Shown here in pieces: positions 1 through 8,810 of a stretch of DNA of 64,000 nucleotides. Both the position numbers and the translations under genes were made by a program. The DNA lies in contig NZ_JPHF01000012.1 in assembly GCF_000814325.1 (NCBI RefSeq), positions 49,768 to 113,767 on the forward strand. Direction: 5' to 3'. Source of the DNA: Flavihumibacter sp. ZG627. GTDB taxonomy: Bacteria > Bacteroidota > Bacteroidia > Chitinophagales > Chitinophagaceae. Position 1 is the first letter of the stretch, and every line of letters begins with the position of its first letter. A model generated the notes under the pieces. That model was given only the letters and a program-made list of their open reading frames with translations, was not told the DNA's origin and did no database searches.

Positions 1-1516
1 CGGAGATCCTTTTATATCGGGAGAAGAGGTGAAGACCATTGTTATGGAGGATGGATATAAGGGTGTGTATAAGCGAATCAATATTTCCAGGGACGGTAAA
101 GAATTGCTTGGCGGTATTTTGGTGGGAGATGCTGCTGCTTATAATATGTTACTGCAAACCTGCAAGAATAAACTGGTGCTTCCACCCAATGTGGAGGACC
201 TGATATTAGGTGCCAGAGGTGGTGAAGGAGATGCTGGAGCAGGCGTTGCTGCCTTACCTGATGAAGCACTGATCTGCAGTTGTGAATCGATCAGTAAGGG
301 AGCGATATGCAGTTCGGTTACTGATGGGGGGTGTGAAACAGTTGAGGCCATTAAGAAATGTACCAAGGCTGGAACAGGTTGTGGTGGATGTATACCCATG
401 ATTAAAGACCTGGTAAATCATAGTCTGAAAGCACAGGGTAAATATATACGCAATGTTCTTTGTGAGCATTTCCAATATAGCCGGCAGGAACTATTTGACC
501 TGATCAGAATACATGATATCCGTAGTATGGATGCTGCGTTGGATAAATTGGGAAGCGGCCATGGATGCGAAACCTGTAAACCGGCGGTGGCGTCTATCCT
601 GGCGAGTTTGTGGGGAGAAATGATCCTCAAAAAAGGTAATGCAACGGCGCAAGACAGCAATGACCGTTTTCTTGCCAATATACAAAAAGGAGGAACCTAC
701 TCTGTGGTTCCCAGGATCCCCGGTGGAGAGATAAGTCCGGATAAATTGATAGTAATTGGCCAGGTAGCAAAAAAATACAATCTATATACCAAGATCACGG
801 GTGGGCAAAGAATAGATCTTTTTGGCGCGCATCTTTCTGATCTTCCTTCCATTTGGGAAGAGTTGATAGAAGCCGGCTTTGAGAGTGGACATGCTTATGG
901 CAAGGCGCTTCGAACGGTGAAGAGTTGCGTGGGAAGTACCTGGTGCAGGTTTGGGTTACACGACTCCGTTAGTTATGCCATCAGGGTGGAAGAGAGGTAC
1001 CGCGGATTACGTGCACCGCATAAGATCAAGTCGGCCGTGAGCGGATGTATCCGCGAATGTGCAGAAGCGCAGTCCAAAGATTTTGGCATCATTGCAACAG
1101 AGAAAGGCTGGAATCTTTATGTATGCGGCAATGGAGGATCAAAGCCACAGCATGCACTTCTGCTGGCAAATGATTTAGATAGTGAAACCTGTATAAAATA
1201 TATAGACCGCTTCCTGATGTTTTATATCAGGACGGCAGATCCACTTGCGCGTACTGCCACCTGGCTGAATAAAATGGAAGGAGGGATAGATTATCTGAGG
1301 AATGTGATCATTAATGATAGTCTGGGTATGTGCGAACAATGGGAAGCCGAAATGCAATTATTGGTGGATAGCTATGAATGTGAATGGAAGGCTGCGGTTG
1401 AGAATCCTGAGATCAGGAAGCGCTTCTCACATTTTGTAAATGCTCCAGAAGAAAAAGATCCTACTGTACAATTTGAAGCCTTACGCAGCCAGAAGCGTGC
1501 GGCTGAATGGAAATAA
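1..1516 (+). CDS. nirB: Assimilatory nitrite reductase large subunit NirB, 5' truncated by window edge
   Basis: C-terminal part of the NAD(P)H-dependent nitrite reductase that reduces nitrite to ammonium in the cytoplasm. The reading frame is open to base 2 with no credible start, so the N-terminal FAD domain lies upstream; the GTG at 29 is internal. Counting from 29, there is a BFD-like [2Fe-2S] region (CSC near residue 84, CGGC near 118), a second BFD-like or linker segment containing CETC, then the NIR/SIR half-domain and the siroheme/[4Fe-4S] domain. The cluster ligands are visible as C300-x5-C306 (CVGSTWC) and C340-x3-C344 (SGCIREC). It is followed after 85 bp by nirD and lies at the head of the visible nitrate cluster. 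The family assignment is firm; the electron donor (NADH or NADPH) cannot be told from this fragment. Confidence 0.95.
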   Translation, partial: GDPFISGEEVKTIVMEDGYKGVYKRINISRDGKELLGGILVGDAAAYNMLLQTCKNKLVLPPNVEDLILGARGGEGDAGAGVAALPDEALICSCESISKGAICSSVTDGGCETVEAIKKCTKAGTGCGGCIPMIKDLVNHSLKAQGKYIRNVLCEHFQYSRQELFDLIRIHDIRSMDAALDKLGSGHGCETCKPAVASILASLWGEMILKKGNATAQDSNDRFLANIQKGGTYSVVPRIPGGEISPDKLIVIGQVAKKYNLYTKITGGQRIDLFGAHLSDLPSIWEELIEAGFESGHAYGKALRTVKSCVGSTWCRFGLHDSVSYAIRVEERYRGLRAPHKIKSAVSGCIRECAEAQSKDFGIIATEKGWNLYVCGNGGSKPQHALLLANDLDSETCIKYIDRFLMFYIRTADPLARTATWLNKMEGGIDYLRNVIINDSLGMCEQWEAEMQLLVDSYECEWKAAVENPEIRKRFSHFVNAPEEKDPTVQFEALRSQKRAAEWK

Positions 1517-1555
1517 TTTTTCCCTTTCTACATCCACGATTGTTTGTCCGCCTCA

Positions 1556-1575
1556 GATGGGGCGATAGCCCCATC
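1556..1575 (+). other. Intercistronic hairpin between nirB and nirD
   Basis: A perfect 8-bp stem (GATGGGGC, then loop GATA, then GCCCCATC) sits in the 85-bp gap between nirB and nirD. It is followed by ATTTATTAACC rather than a T-run, so it looks more like an mRNA processing or stability element, or a weak attenuator, than a full terminator. Confidence 0.5.
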
Positions 1576-1601
1576 ATTTATTAACCTTAAATACAATCAC
1601 T

Positions 1602-1943
1602 ATGTACCAGGAGAATTCAAGCAGCTGGACCTTTGCCTGTTATACCCATGATGTTCCCGAGAACGGAGGGGTATGTGTAAAGGTGAATGAGCAACAGATC
1701 GCCTTATTTCATTTTACCAGGATAGACGCCTGGTATGCCACGCAGAATCAATGTCCCCACCGCCGACAGATGGCCTTAAGCAGAGGTATGATCGGAACAC
1801 AGGGTGAGATCCCGAAAGTTGCCTGTCCCTTTCATAAAAAAACATTCTCACTGGAAACAGGTGAATGCTTAAATGGCGATGAATGCTCCATTGAAACCTA
1901 TGGGGTAAAAGTGGAAGGAGATAAAGTCTTCATTGGAATTTAA
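1602..1943 (+). CDS. nirD: Nitrite reductase small subunit NirD (Rieske protein)
   Basis: A 113-residue Rieske-type [2Fe-2S] protein, the usual length for NirD. The ligand pairs are C51-P-H53 and C75-P-F-H78, the standard C-x-H ... C-x2-H arrangement. NirD is the small subunit of the siroheme nitrite reductase and acts with NirB in the cytoplasm. Although the fold is Rieske-like, many NirD proteins lack the ligands; this one keeps all four, so it probably binds a cluster. It follows nirB and precedes the porin gene by 17 bp, consistent with one operon. The start is preceded by an A/T-rich stretch without a Shine-Dalgarno sequence, as is usual in this phylum. Confidence 0.92.
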   Translation: MYQENSSSWTFACYTHDVPENGGVCVKVNEQQIALFHFTRIDAWYATQNQCPHRRQMALSRGMIGTQGEIPKVACPFHKKTFSLETGECLNGDECSIETYGVKVEGDKVFIGI

Positions 1944-1960
1944 TCACTAAAAAATTATCA

Positions 1961-3484
1961 ATGACTACATATAACAACCGACTAATATTATTTATGGCAT
2001 TGTTGCTGACGGGCCTTCAACTCGAAGCGCAGTTATCCCTTACAGCACAGATCAGGCCTCGTTTTGAAGTGCGCAATGGTTTTGGAACACTGCCCCTGAA
2101 AGGAAGTACACCTGCCGCATTCATGTCGCAGAGAAGCAGACTTGCCATCAATTATTCCAGTCCGAAAGTAGTGTTGCGTTATGCGCTGCAGGATGTGAGG
2201 TTATGGGGACAGGATGCGGGTACCATAAGTAATGCAGACGGCAACCGGCTAGGTACGCATGAAGCATGGGCGGAGTTGATACTGGCAAATGCAAAAGACA
2301 GTTCGGGAAGTTCAGCGGTGGATATGTTCAGTATCCGCGTGGGCAGGCAGGAACTGGTTTATGATGACCAGCGCTTACTGGGAAACCTCGATTGGTTGCA
2401 GCAGGGTCGCCGGCATGATGCACTTGTATTCAAGCTGATGGATGGAGGATGGCAGGCCGATCTGGGGCTTGCATTCAACCAGCACACAGATGCTTTTGCC
2501 TATAACGGCACGGCCTATACGCCGGCCAATGTGAGTGCCTATATAAAAGACAGCAGGGGAAATATTGCTGCCACTCCGGCAGGTATGATACCGCTGACCA
2601 ACAGTGCGGGACAAAGTGCAAAGAATGGAAATCCAGCCCTCATCAATATGCCTTCTACTAATGGATTGAACCAGGCGTATAAGAGTATGCAATTTATTTA
2701 TGGCGCAAAGAAGATCCGTGAAGCAAAAATTTCGGCTTTGGTGTTTGCAGATCATTTTGGCCGATATACCAATGATTCCGTCCGCAATATTTCAGGAACA
2801 GATACAGGATACATCTATGGAAGAAAGTTCAATGCCGGCGGTGTGCATTCGCGCATAACCACGGGCCTGCAGGTTAACTATCCCATTGGTTCAAAAAAAG
2901 GATTGCAACTGATTGCAGGGGCATGGTACCAGGGCGGTAAAGACAGGGATGGTTTGAGTTTATCGGCATTTATGACCACTGCATCATTGAACTACAGCAG
3001 GAAGCAGTTTAGCTATACAGCAGGATGGGATATGCTTTCAGGGAATGATGCGCTTGACAACGATGGTAAATCACATCGCTTTGATCCGCTGTATGGAACA
3101 CCGCATAAGTTCTGGGGACAGATGGATTATTTCTATGCCGGTACGGGTTCAGCTGCCGGAGGACTGAACAATATTTATCTCAAATCAAAGTATGCGGGTG
3201 CAGGAAAGCGATTCAGCGTCAGCCTCGATTATCATTGGTTTGCACTTTTAGGAAGACAACTTGATAAGCAGGGTGCCTCGCTACGCAAATACCTAGGCTC
3301 GGAGATAGACCTTGTGACAACCTATTCCATTAACAAATATGCAACTGTTGAATGGGGAATGGCCCTGATGGCTGCTGGTAAAAGCATGGCTTATACCAAA
3401 GGGATAGATCCCGCCAATGCCAGGAATACTGCAAGCTGGAGTTATCTGACGCTCCATATTAAACCCGAACATATTTTCAAATGA
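1961..3484 (+). CDS. Outer-membrane porin, alginate-export (AlgE-like) family
   Basis: A 507-residue protein with a signal peptide (residues 1-24, ending LQLEAQ) and then alternating, aromatic- and glycine-rich strands typical of an outer-membrane beta-barrel. It begins its mature part with LSLTAQIRPRFEVRNGF, a pattern seen in alginate_exp-family porins. The gene sits between nirD and the NarK transporter, so the likely job is passage of nitrate/nitrite across the outer membrane rather than alginate export; that role is inferred from position only. Homologues of this porin type are commonly found next to nitrate genes in Bacteroidota. Confidence 0.8.
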   Translation: MTTYNNRLILFMALLLTGLQLEAQLSLTAQIRPRFEVRNGFGTLPLKGSTPAAFMSQRSRLAINYSSPKVVLRYALQDVRLWGQDAGTISNADGNRLGTHEAWAELILANAKDSSGSSAVDMFSIRVGRQELVYDDQRLLGNLDWLQQGRRHDALVFKLMDGGWQADLGLAFNQHTDAFAYNGTAYTPANVSAYIKDSRGNIAATPAGMIPLTNSAGQSAKNGNPALINMPSTNGLNQAYKSMQFIYGAKKIREAKISALVFADHFGRYTNDSVRNISGTDTGYIYGRKFNAGGVHSRITTGLQVNYPIGSKKGLQLIAGAWYQGGKDRDGLSLSAFMTTASLNYSRKQFSYTAGWDMLSGNDALDNDGKSHRFDPLYGTPHKFWGQMDYFYAGTGSAAGGLNNIYLKSKYAGAGKRFSVSLDYHWFALLGRQLDKQGASLRKYLGSEIDLVTTYSINKYATVEWGMALMAAGKSMAYTKGIDPANARNTASWSYLTLHIKPEHIFK

Positions 3485-3524
3485 ATTGCTGCCCTAAGTA
3501 AACATTAACCAAAACAACTACAAC

Positions 3525-4829
3525 ATGTCAACAAACAACCAACCACTGGAAACACTGAAAATATTCAGCCTGAAGGGTGTTCAGATGAGAACCTTTCACA
3601 TTACCTGGCTTACATTTTTTGTATGCTTCTTTGCATGGTTTGGAATTGCGCCGCTGATGCCATTGATCAGCGATCAGTTGAATTTAACCAAAGCGGAGAA
3701 AGGAAATATTGGAATAGCGGCAGTATCAGCAACCATTGTAGCGAGACTGGTGATCGGGCGGCTCTGCGATTCTTGGGGACCGCGGAAAACATATACGTTG
3801 TTATTGTTACTCTGTTCAATTCCGGTGATGCTGATCGGGTTAAGCAATAGTTATGTAAGCTTCCTCATTTTTCGGCTGGCCATAGGAGTGATAGGAGCCT
3901 CCTTTGTGCTCACCCAATACCATACATCGGTGATGTTTGCACCCAGTATCAAGGGCACAGCCAATGCTGTTGCCGGAGGTTGGGGCAATACAGGTGGAGG
4001 TGCCACACAGATCATGATGCCGCTGGTGGCAGCAGGAATGGTGGCCATGGGCTGGGTAAGCCAGGAAGACAGCTGGCGACTTGCCATGGTTGTACCGGGT
4101 GTGCTGTTGCTGGTGATGGCGTTTTTGTATTACCGTTATACTGCTGATACTCCTGCCGGAAATTTAGAAGACCTTCCACGAGATCCAAATGTGAAAAAGG
4201 AAAACACCATGTTACTGGCGGCAAAGGATTACCGTACCTGGATCCTCACGATAGCATATGCAGCCTGTTTTGGGGTGGAGATAACAGTAGATAATTATGC
4301 TGCATCTTTTTTCCATGATGACTATAAAGCATCCCTTATAATGGCGGGATTGCTGGCCAGCATATTCGGATGGCTGAACATTTTTGCACGTGCATTGGGA
4401 GGGATTCTTTCTGATAAAGTAGGAAAGCGATTTGGCTTTGGCGGGAAGGTGAACCTGCTTATTATCCTTTTATTACTGGAGGGATTGGGCATCATATTAT
4501 TCTCTATGGCAGGTGCATTAAGCATGGCGATCATCCTCATGTTCTTTTTCGGTCTTTGCCTGAAAATGGCCAATGGAGCCACTTACAGCATCGTGCCTTT
4601 CGTGAATCCGAAAGCAATTGGAAGCGTGGCGGGCATCGTGGGAGCAGGTGGAAATATTGGAGCCATGCTGATCGGGTTTCTCTTTAAAGCCTATCCTTAT
4701 GGTGAAGCATTTCTTTATCTCGGTTCAGGTGTTTTTGCCATTGGGGTTATCGTACTCGGATTTAAGCTAATTAAAAAAGAAGCATCGGCTGTTGTGGCAG
4801 AGGAATTACCGGAAGCTATCCGGGCATAA
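3525..4829 (+). CDS. narK: NarK-type nitrate/nitrite transporter (MFS)
   Basis: A 434-residue major facilitator of the nitrate/nitrite porter family with about 12 hydrophobic segments. Two nitrate-signature glycine-rich stretches are visible: GGWGNTGGG near residue 150 and GIVGAGGNIGAMLIG near residue 375. It would import nitrate, or exchange nitrate and nitrite, across the inner membrane. It lies 40 bp after the porin and 3 bp before the nitrate reductase, a clear operon position. The proposed start gives a short cytoplasmic leader before the first membrane helix. An assimilatory role is inferred from its neighbours; the family also includes respiratory antiporters. Confidence 0.93.
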   Translation: MSTNNQPLETLKIFSLKGVQMRTFHITWLTFFVCFFAWFGIAPLMPLISDQLNLTKAEKGNIGIAAVSATIVARLVIGRLCDSWGPRKTYTLLLLLCSIPVMLIGLSNSYVSFLIFRLAIGVIGASFVLTQYHTSVMFAPSIKGTANAVAGGWGNTGGGATQIMMPLVAAGMVAMGWVSQEDSWRLAMVVPGVLLLVMAFLYYRYTADTPAGNLEDLPRDPNVKKENTMLLAAKDYRTWILTIAYAACFGVEITVDNYAASFFHDDYKASLIMAGLLASIFGWLNIFARALGGILSDKVGKRFGFGGKVNLLIILLLLEGLGIILFSMAGALSMAIILMFFFGLCLKMANGATYSIVPFVNPKAIGSVAGIVGAGGNIGAMLIGFLFKAYPYGEAFLYLGSGVFAIGVIVLGFKLIKKEASAVVAEELPEAIRA

Positions 4830-4832
4830 AAA

Positions 4833-7800
4833 ATGATCATGGTGAATACGTATAAATCTACCTGTTGTTATTGTGGTGTGGGTTGTGGCATACTGGTGCA
4901 TAAGGATAAAACAGGAGCTCTTACTGTTGAGGGCGATCCATCGCACCCGGTGAACAAGGGTATGCTTTGTTCGAAGGGAATGAATCTTCACCATACCCTC
5001 AATGACAGGAGCGACCGTTTGCTTTATCCCGAAATGCGCTCGTCGCGAAACCAGCCTAGGCAAAGGGTTTCATGGGATGCGGCATTAGAAAGGACGGCGG
5101 CAGTATTCAGCACCCTGATCAGGAAATTTGGTCCCGATTCCGTTGCGTTCTATGCCTCGGGACAATGTCTTACGGAAGAGTATTATGTAGTCAATAAGCT
5201 CATCAAAGGATTTATCGGTTCTAACAATATTGACACCAATTCGAGGCTCTGCATGAGTTCGGCAGTTGTGGCATATAAGATGAGTCTGGGAGAAGATAGT
5301 GTTCCGCTATCTTATGATGATATCGGATTATCAGACTGCATCTTTATTGCAGGGGCCAATCCAGCCTGGTGCCATCCCATTTTATGGCGCAGGGTGGAGG
5401 CGGCCAGGGAAGCCAATCCCGATCTGAAAATAATTGTGAGTGATCCACGAGTAACACAAACATGTGCGCTTGCCGATATTCACCTGCAGGTAAATCCAGG
5501 CACCGATACAACCTTGCATCATGCCATTGGAAGATGCCTTATAGAGGAGGGCCAAATTGACGAATCATTTATTGAAGCGCATACAGAAGGTTTCAGGGCC
5601 TACTGCGATTCAGTATTTGTGCGCAGTATAGAGAAAGCGGCAGAAATCTGTGGTATTAGTGAGGAGGATATCAGGCTTGCGGCATCCATGATCGGGAATG
5701 CAAAAGCATTCATCACGATGTGGACCATGGGATTGAACCAGAGTGTTGTAGGGGTGCAGAAGAATCTATCGCTGATCAATCTCAACCTTATCACCGGGCA
5801 GATCGGAAAACCCGGGGCGGGACCACTATCCCTTACAGGCCAGCCCAATGCAATGGGCGGTCGGGAGGTGGGAGGACTAAGCAATATGTTACCTGCGCAT
5901 CGTGAATTTTCGAACAGCCAACATCGTGAGGAAGTAGAAAAGTTCTGGGGAGGAGGGAAGATCTCACCAACACCTGGATTAACGGCTACAGAAATGTTTG
6001 ATGCATTGGCAGATGGCAGGCTAAAAGCCATCTGGATCATGTGCACTAATCCATTGGTGAGTTTACCAGATGCCAGGAAGGTGGAGGCTGCCCTGAAGAA
6101 TGCCCGGTTTGTGGTGGTACAGGAGATCAGTAATCGTCCGGAGACGCTGGAATATGCTGATGTTGTTTTGCCTGCGGCGGGTTGGGCAGAAAAAACAGGT
6201 ACCATGACCAATGCAGAGCGCAGGATAAGTCTGCTGGAGAAAGTTATGGATGCACCTGGAGAAGCAATGCCTGATGCAGAGATCATAAGTGCTTTTGCCA
6301 GGAAGATGGGTTTCCCTGGATTTTATTACACATCAAGTGCTGAAATATTCAAGGAGCATACCGCACTAACTGCTGGTACCAGTATAGATATCAGTGAACT
6401 TGATTATGGTACGCTGCGTGATAAAAGAACAGTACAATGGCCATGGAGCAAGGCAACTAACGGCTATGGTACCCCGAGGCTTTTTACAGATAAAAAATTC
6501 CACACACCATCGGGTCTTGCAGTAATACATCCAGTAGGGGATGATAACAGGAGTGAGAAGATAAGTTCCGATCATCCGTTGGTGCTCACCACCGGAAGGA
6601 TACGAGACCAATGGCATACGATGAGTAAAACGGGTAAGGTTAACCGATTAAAACAGCATGCGGGTGTTTCATTTCTTGAGATCCATCCCGATGATGCTGC
6701 TGAACGCGGTATTGAGGAAAATGATGTGGTGGATATCTACAATGAGAGAGGAGAGGTTCGGGTGAAGGCCAGGCTTACAACAGATATTAAGAGAGGCGTG
6801 GTATTTCTTCCGATGCATTGGGGTAAGGTTTTAGGCAATGATCTTAATAGGGCAAATAATCTCACCAATAACCTGGTAGATCCGAAAAGCAAGGAGCCTG
6901 ATTTTAAGTTCAGTGCTGTGGAGGTGCGCAAGCATATTCCGGATCATCGAAAGATAATAGTTGTGGGGGCAGGGGCAGGAGCCTGTGGTTTTGTAAAAGC
7001 GTATCGGCAGGTGAATACAATAGATGATATAAATGTATTCAGTAAGGAAGCATTCCCTTTTTACAACAGGGTTTTGTTACCGGATTATATCAGTGGGAAT
7101 CAGCCATGGAGCAATCTTGTTAAGATGACTGATGAGGAAGAGATGGAATATGGAATCAGCATGCACAGGGGAGTGAGTATTGAGGATATAGACCGGAAGT
7201 CGAAAACTGTAACCGACAGTAACGGGAAAACGCATCAGTATGATGTGTTGCTACTGGCTACCGGAAGCAGGGCTGCCATGCTGCGCGACCTTCCTGAAAT
7301 GCAAGGCATTTTTAGTATGCGCAACCGGAATGATGCAGATAATTTCAGGAAACATATTGATGCTACAAAAGCAAAGGTGGTGATCATAGGAGGGGGGTTG
7401 CTTGGAATAGAGCTCGCGGCATCGCTGAGAGAAACCGGTGTATCGGTAGTTATCGTTCAACGCATCTCGCGGTTGATGGACAGGCAGCTTGATCCACTGG
7501 GAAGCCAGCTATTGCATGAAGAACTAAACATTAAAGGCATCGATATCTATTATAATGATGAGATAGACAGGGTGCTTGGAACAAACAGTGTTGAAGGAAT
7601 CCGGTTAAAGAGTGGATTGTTACTGGAGTGCGAAGCTATTGTGATAGCAGTTGGCACCGTTCCGAATATTGAGATAGCCAAGAAAGCCGGGATTGACTGC
7701 CAGCGGGGAGTAGTGGTGAATGAATACTTGCAGACCAATGACCCCTCAGTTTTTGCAATTGGAGAGATAGCTGAGTTCAAGGGATTTTTATATGGAATAA

Positions 7801-8342
7801 CTGCCGCTGCCGAGCAACAGGCAGGAATAGTTGCTTCCTTTCTTTCCGGGGATATTTCAAGGTACTACGAAGGCTCATTGCTGATGAATATCCTAAAGAT
7901 GCATGGAACTGATATCTGTTCACTTGGAATGGCAGAATGCCCGGATGATCCATCTTATGAAGAAGTTGTATTCATTGATAAGGCAAAGCGTTATTACAAG
8001 AAATGCATTATTCATAATGACCGGCTGGTTGGTGCAATACTAATTGGAGATAAATCTGAGTTCCTTGAATTCCGGGATCTGATCCAGCAAAAACTGGAGC
8101 TCAGTGAAAAGCGATTACAGTTATTGCGATCGGGAAAAGCTGCTGAGCCGGTGATAGGTAAATTGGTATGCAGTTGCAGCAATGTGGGTGAGGGAAATAT
8201 CCTCAATAAAATTAACGAGGGATGCAATGATCTGGTGCAGCTATGCCAGCTATCCGGTGCAGGGATGGGATGTGGAAGCTGTCGCCCCGAAGTAAAAAAA
8301 ATATTAGAGAAATCGTTAAATAAAATACCATGCATTCAATAG
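4833..8342 (+). CDS. nasA: Assimilatory nitrate reductase fused to a NirB-like FAD and BFD electron-input module
   Basis: A 1,169-residue fusion. Residues 1 to about 690 are a molybdopterin (bisMGD) oxidoreductase: [4Fe-4S] ligands C11-x2-C14-x3-C18 and C46, a probable Mo-ligand cysteine C140 (NSRLCMSS), and a C-terminal dinucleotide-binding part with TTGRIRDQWHTMSKTGK. Residues about 700-1090 are a pyridine-nucleotide-disulfide-type FAD domain (VVGAGAGACG near 710, then VVIIGGGLLGIELAASL). Residues about 1108-1165 are a BFD-like [2Fe-2S] domain (CSCSNVGEG and CGSCRPE). Nitrate reduction to nitrite with NAD(P)H as donor can thus be carried on one chain, combining what Bacillus NasB and NasC do separately. 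It starts 3 bp after narK and its last 13 bases overlap the next gene. Confidence 0.92.
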   Translation: MIMVNTYKSTCCYCGVGCGILVHKDKTGALTVEGDPSHPVNKGMLCSKGMNLHHTLNDRSDRLLYPEMRSSRNQPRQRVSWDAALERTAAVFSTLIRKFGPDSVAFYASGQCLTEEYYVVNKLIKGFIGSNNIDTNSRLCMSSAVVAYKMSLGEDSVPLSYDDIGLSDCIFIAGANPAWCHPILWRRVEAAREANPDLKIIVSDPRVTQTCALADIHLQVNPGTDTTLHHAIGRCLIEEGQIDESFIEAHTEGFRAYCDSVFVRSIEKAAEICGISEEDIRLAASMIGNAKAFITMWTMGLNQSVVGVQKNLSLINLNLITGQIGKPGAGPLSLTGQPNAMGGREVGGLSNMLPAHREFSNSQHREEVEKFWGGGKISPTPGLTATEMFDALADGRLKAIWIMCTNPLVSLPDARKVEAALKNARFVVVQEISNRPETLEYADVVLPAAGWAEKTGTMTNAERRISLLEKVMDAPGEAMPDAEIISAFARKMGFPGFYYTSSAEIFKEHTALTAGTSIDISELDYGTLRDKRTVQWPWSKATNGYGTPRLFTDKKFHTPSGLAVIHPVGDDNRSEKISSDHPLVLTTGRIRDQWHTMSKTGKVNRLKQHAGVSFLEIHPDDAAERGIEENDVVDIYNERGEVRVKARLTTDIKRGVVFLPMHWGKVLGNDLNRANNLTNNLVDPKSKEPDFKFSAVEVRKHIPDHRKIIVVGAGAGACGFVKAYRQVNTIDDINVFSKEAFPFYNRVLLPDYISGNQPWSNLVKMTDEEEMEYGISMHRGVSIEDIDRKSKTVTDSNGKTHQYDVLLLATGSRAAMLRDLPEMQGIFSMRNRNDADNFRKHIDATKAKVVIIGGGLLGIELAASLRETGVSVVIVQRISRLMDRQLDPLGSQLLHEELNIKGIDIYYNDEIDRVLGTNSVEGIRLKSGLLLECEAIVIAVGTVPNIEIAKKAGIDCQRGVVVNEYLQTNDPSVFAIGEIAEFKGFLYGITAAAEQQAGIVASFLSGDISRYYEGSLLMNILKMHGTDICSLGMAECPDDPSYEEVVFIDKAKRYYKKCIIHNDRLVGAILIGDKSEFLEFRDLIQQKLELSEKRLQLLRSGKAAEPVIGKLVCSCSNVGEGNILNKINEGCNDLVQLCQLSGAGMGCGSCRPEVKKILEKSLNKIPCIQ

Positions 8343-8794
8343 AATATTTTCTGTTTGAGGCTGATTTCGTGGAGAATAATATTCGTTGTATTCCCATGAT
8401 AGTTCGATTGAAACTTGACCTGACGGGGGTTAAGTTTTCGCTAGCTGCCTGGAGTAAATGTTCAGTTTCTGAAAGGCAGGAACTTGCTATGATATCCTGC
8501 AACAGTGCCGATGAAAGATTGAAGTATAAAACATATGCAGAAAGGCTGGTTTGTGCGCATACTGATGAGCCGGTAAAATATATACCAGTACCCCTGCAGC
8601 CGTTGTGGGATGATATAAGGGCAGTACCCGATGAATTGAAAAGCCATGCGGATATCTATGGTTGGACCATCACAGAAGAACAGTGGAAAGTATTGCCAAG
8701 GTTAAGACGTTTTGCATTGCTAAAGCTATGCAGGCCGGGTCATGAGAACCGCAATTTTCCATTGGCAATGCGCGAGTTTGGATTGGTAAACTGA
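8330..8794 (+). CDS. Nitrate reductase associated protein
   Basis: A 154-residue soluble protein that resembles the nitrate-reductase-associated family known from cyanobacteria and other nitrate assimilators: an opening with FLFEADFVENNIRCIPMIVR and a helical body ending with RRFALLKLCRPGHENRNF. The molecular role of the family is not established. Its start lies inside the 3' end of the nitrate reductase gene (13-base overlap, different frame), which suggests translational coupling and a matched amount of the two proteins. No cofactor motif, signal peptide or membrane segment is visible. Confidence 0.82.
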   Translation: MHSIEYFLFEADFVENNIRCIPMIVRLKLDLTGVKFSLAAWSKCSVSERQELAMISCNSADERLKYKTYAERLVCAHTDEPVKYIPVPLQPLWDDIRAVPDELKSHADIYGWTITEEQWKVLPRLRRFALLKLCRPGHENRNFPLAMREFGLVN

Positions 8795-8810
8795 AGATTA
8801 AAAAATTACT

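Noticed and set aside
29..31. GTG at 29 as the start of nirB
   Set aside because: The frame is open to the window edge with NirB-like sequence before it, so the gene is truncated, not short.
5600..6286. Long antisense open frame (228 codons) within the nitrate reductase gene
   Set aside because: It lies wholly opposite a well-supported coding region and its translation has no recognisable domain; it is a codon-bias shadow.
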